A stretch of DNA of 7,295 nucleotides. Origin: Clostridiales bacterium. Lineage in GTDB: Bacteria > Bacillota > Clostridia > Lachnospirales > CAG-274. The notes below the pieces were generated by a model. That model was not told where the DNA came from. It made no database searches and saw only the letters and a list, made by a program, of their open reading frames with translations. This document shows positions 5,587-7,295 of this stretch, in pieces. Location of the stretch: contig JAJQBF010000217.1 of NCBI GenBank assembly GCA_021203425.1, forward strand, positions 1-7,295. The letters run 5' to 3'. A program made the translations under genes and the position numbers. Position 1 is the first letter of the stretch. Every line of letters begins with the position of its first letter.

Positions 5587-7040
5587 AGGTTTCCGTTGAG
5601 GCTCCTTCCGAAGAAATTTTAGCGTATTTGGAAGGACAAATCATAACCTCGGAGAATATATATACGACTCCTGTTTTAAAGGAAACAGCGGAAGACGCTT
5701 ATAAAAGACTTATCGAACCTTCAATTGAAAGAGAAATAAGAAATCTGCTTACTGAACGAGCAAGCGAGGGCGCCATAAAGGTTTTTGACGCCAATCTTCG
5801 TCAGCTTCTTCTTCAGCCCCCTATTAAAGATAAAGTCGTTATGGCTCTTGACCCGGGCTACAGAACAGGCTGTAAGACGGCTGTTGTCGACGGAACCGGA
5901 AAAGTTCTTTCAACGGGAGTAATCTACTGTACAAAACCCCATTCGGAGAGGAAAATTGCCGAGTCGAGAAAAATTGTAAAAGACAAAATTGAAAAATTTA
6001 ACGTAGATATAGTTGCAATAGGACACGGAACGGCATCAAGAGAAACAGAGGCCTTTGCCGCCGACATAATAAAGGAAACAGGCAGAAAAGACCTGTGCTA
6101 CGCTATTGTAAACGAGGCAGGCGCTTCGGTTTATTCCGCCTCAAAATTAGGCGCACAGGAATTCCCCGATTTTGACGTTTCAATCCGTTCTGCTGTTTCT
6201 CTGGCAAGACGTCTTCAGGATCCTCTTGCGGAGCTTGTTAAAATCGACCCTAAGAGTATAGGTGTAGGTCAATATCAGCATGATATGGACAAAAAGCGTC
6301 TTGACGAGTGTCTGGGGGGAGTTGTGGAAAGCTGTGTAAACTCTGTAGGGGCAGACCTTAATACTGCCTCGCCGTCACTTCTTTCTTATGTTGCCGGTAT
6401 AAGCTCGGCTGTGGCAAAAAACATAATAGCCTACAGAGAGGAAAACGGAAAGTTCAAAAACCGTAAGGGACTTCTTAAGGTTAAAAAACTAGGTCCCAAG
6501 GCATATGAACAGTGCGCCGGTTTCTTAAGGATAACAGACGGTGATGAAATTTTAGACAACACCGGAGTTCACCCTGAAAGCTACGGAGCCGCAAGAGAGA
6601 TTCTCAAAAAAATCTCCGCTTCCGATGACGATATAAGGCATAACAGAGTTAAAAACATACATAAGCTGATTAATGTCGGCAGAACCGCCAAAGAGCTTGA
6701 AATAGGCGAGCCTACCTTAAGAGACATACTTTCCGAGCTTGAAAAACCGGGACGTGACCCAAGAGACGATATGCCTAAGCCCATACTTAAAAGCGATGTT
6801 TTGACTATGGACGATTTAAAAGAGGGTATGGTTTTAAAGGGAACAGTCAGAAATGTTATTGATTTCGGCTGTTTTGTGGATATAGGTGTTCATCAGGACG
6901 GTCTTGTTCACATATCCCAAATTTCAAATAAATATATTAAACACCCCCTTGAGGCTGTAAAGCTGGGGGATATAGTAGACGTTAAGGTTTTGTCGGTGGA
7001 TAAGGAAAAAGGCAGAATTTCACTGACAATGAAAATATAA
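5583..7040 (+). CDS. tex: Tex C-terminal fragment (YqgF, HhH and S1 domains, after the frameshift)
   Basis: Homology resumes at 5583 (residue 231 of the conceptual full protein) and runs 485 residues to the TAA. In conceptual numbering it has a YqgF/RNase H-like domain from about 314 to 440 with MALDPGYR (Asp320) and IGHGTASRETE. A helix-hairpin-helix region follows (about 489-545, LNTASPSLLSYVAGI then KKLGPKAYEQCAGF), then a C-terminal S1 RNA-binding domain (about 644-715, VIDFGCFVDIG...DGLVHISQIS). The first possible in-frame start is TTG at 5628. It lies inside a conserved segment without a proper ribosome binding site, so independent translation is unlikely. The interval is annotated by homology, not from a true start codon. 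Confidence 0.82.
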   Translation, partial: LKVSVEAPSEEILAYLEGQIITSENIYTTPVLKETAEDAYKRLIEPSIEREIRNLLTERASEGAIKVFDANLRQLLLQPPIKDKVVMALDPGYRTGCKTAVVDGTGKVLSTGVIYCTKPHSERKIAESRKIVKDKIEKFNVDIVAIGHGTASRETEAFAADIIKETGRKDLCYAIVNEAGASVYSASKLGAQEFPDFDVSIRSAVSLARRLQDPLAELVKIDPKSIGVGQYQHDMDKKRLDECLGGVVESCVNSVGADLNTASPSLLSYVAGISSAVAKNIIAYREENGKFKNRKGLLKVKKLGPKAYEQCAGFLRITDGDEILDNTGVHPESYGAAREILKKISASDDDIRHNRVKNIHKLINVGRTAKELEIGEPTLRDILSELEKPGRDPRDDMPKPILKSDVLTMDDLKEGMVLKGTVRNVIDFGCFVDIGVHQDGLVHISQISNKYIKHPLEAVKLGDIVDVKVLSVDKEKGRISLTMKI

Positions 7041-7074
7041 AAACTGCCAAGCTGAAGAAAGACAGCTTGACAGT
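7039..7074 (-). terminator. Intrinsic terminator for the minus-strand DUF1540 gene
   Basis: Bases 7043-7054 and 7063-7074 pair over 11 of 12 positions (one C/A mismatch) with an 8-base loop. On the minus strand the stem is followed by TTTT-ATA-TTTT, a good U-tract, and it lies 26 bases past the stop of the DUF1540 gene. On the plus strand the stem starts 2 bases after the tex stop but is followed by AAGACAACGG, so as an intrinsic terminator it works mainly for the minus strand. It may still cap the tex mRNA. Confidence 0.7.
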
Positions 7075-7100
7075 AAGACAACGGTTTAAATCGTGGGAAG

Positions 7101-7265
7101 TCAGTCTTTATATTCAAAGCTTGCACACTCTGTGTCACACTTTTCCTTTGAACAGTCACACTCACTTCCCACCTTGATTCCGTCTAAAGTACAATACTGA
7201 CGGCTGTGATCGTGAAATCTGCATGAGTCAACATTGCATCTTATTGCTGTATTGATTTCACTCAT
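7101..7265 (-). CDS. Small cysteine-rich DUF1540 protein (54 aa)
   Basis: Reading the minus strand from the ATG at 7265 to the TGA at 7103-7101 gives 54 residues beginning MSEINTAIRC. A perfect GGAGG (7278-7274) lies 8 bases before the ATG. Seven cysteines occur at residues 10, 15, 25, 36, 38, 43 and 47, in the pattern IxCxVxxC...C-T-x-x-x-I-x-VG...C-x-C...C...C-x-x-F. This matches the DUF1540 family of short clostridial proteins, some of which carry two such units. The function is unknown; the spacing suggests a metal-binding or disulfide-stabilised knuckle (inference). There is no signal peptide, so it is probably cytoplasmic. It is convergent with tex, with 60 bases between stops, and has its own terminator. 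Its promoter should lie in or beyond 7280-7295. Composition and ribosome binding site resemble those of the neighbours. Confidence 0.88.
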   Translation of the reverse strand: MSEINTAIRCNVDSCRFHDHSRQYCTLDGIKVGSECDCSKEKCDTECASFEYKD

Positions 7266-7295
7266 ATTATAATCCTCCATAAATATAAATTAGGG

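Larger units (their letters stand above)
4894..7040 (+). pseudogene. tex: tex, whole locus, interrupted by a one-base frameshift
   Basis: Tex is a cytoplasmic RNA-binding accessory transcription factor (bacterial relative of eukaryotic Spt6). Here its frame breaks once. Frame one reads ...GEKEGF and stops at TAA 5584-5586. The conserved continuation LKVSVEAPSEE starts at 5583 in the -1 frame. Because the -1 frame has a TGA at 5568-5570, any shift must fall within about 5571-5586. Adding one base at the TTTT run (5581-5584) yields one uninterrupted 715-residue protein, the normal Tex length. Both halves retain all expected domains with no second lesion, so the damage is very recent or is a sequencing/assembly error. 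Translational recoding is possible but not supported: TTT-TAA preceded by C does not fit the X-XXY-YYZ slippery pattern. tex is the last gene of its operon. Confidence 0.8.

Noticed and set aside
5578..5587. Programmed -1 frameshift in tex as the default explanation
   Set aside because: GGC-TTT-TAA does not match the X-XXY-YYZ heptamer. Slipping from TTT to CTT gives a first-position mismatch, and I see no upstream Shine-Dalgarno-like stimulator or convincing downstream pseudoknot. It is kept only as an alternative.
6908..7165. 85-codon minus-strand frame over the end of tex and the DUF1540 gene
   Set aside because: It uses a GTG start without a ribosome binding site, runs through the terminator hairpin and antisense to the S1 domain, and is in a different frame from the convincing DUF1540 gene.

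Overview
The window looks like a piece of chromosome from an anaerobic, low-to-moderate G+C Firmicute of the class Clostridia. The evidence is the gene content: an [FeFe]-hydrogenase maturase, an exported amidase with a copper-amine-oxidase-like N-terminal domain, and a small DUF1540 protein. AGGAGG-type ribosome binding sites, frequent AGA (Arg) and ATA (Ile) codons and AT-rich promoters agree with this. Genus and species cannot be read from the sequence alone.

Layout. (1) Bases 1-127 are a promoter region with a TGn-extended TATAAT and a perfect 16-base palindrome lying over the -35 element. (2) hydF (128-1345) follows as a one-gene transcription unit. (3) The 305-base gap 1346-1650 holds no gene. 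It contains a strong GGGACAGGG hairpin, a probable intrinsic terminator, an extended -10 promoter and a leader with a 12-pair stem. (4) Bases 1651-7040 form a compact four-gene plus-strand run: an exported N-acetylmuramoyl-L-alanine amidase, rdgB (nucleotide-pool sanitation), a YfcE/YsnB-type metallophosphoesterase and tex (RNA-binding transcription accessory factor). Its junctions are 0-base, ATGA and 14-base overlaps, so one transcript with coupled translation is likely. (5) Bases 7041-7295 hold a convergent minus-strand gene of only 54 codons, encoding a seven-cysteine DUF1540 protein, with its own ribosome binding site and terminator.

The main anomaly is in tex. The reading frame breaks at a TTTT run at 5581-5584. 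Both halves are well conserved, and restoring one base gives an uninterrupted 715-residue Tex protein. This is either a very recent mutation or a sequencing/assembly error; the local sequence does not look like a canonical programmed -1 frameshift site.

Most of the window is ordinary housekeeping sequence. I do not see a defence system, CRISPR array, mobile element or new multi-gene system. The best leads are the tex frameshift, the palindromic operator candidate at hydF, the short cysteine-rich gene, and the structured RNA elements between hydF and the amidase operon.
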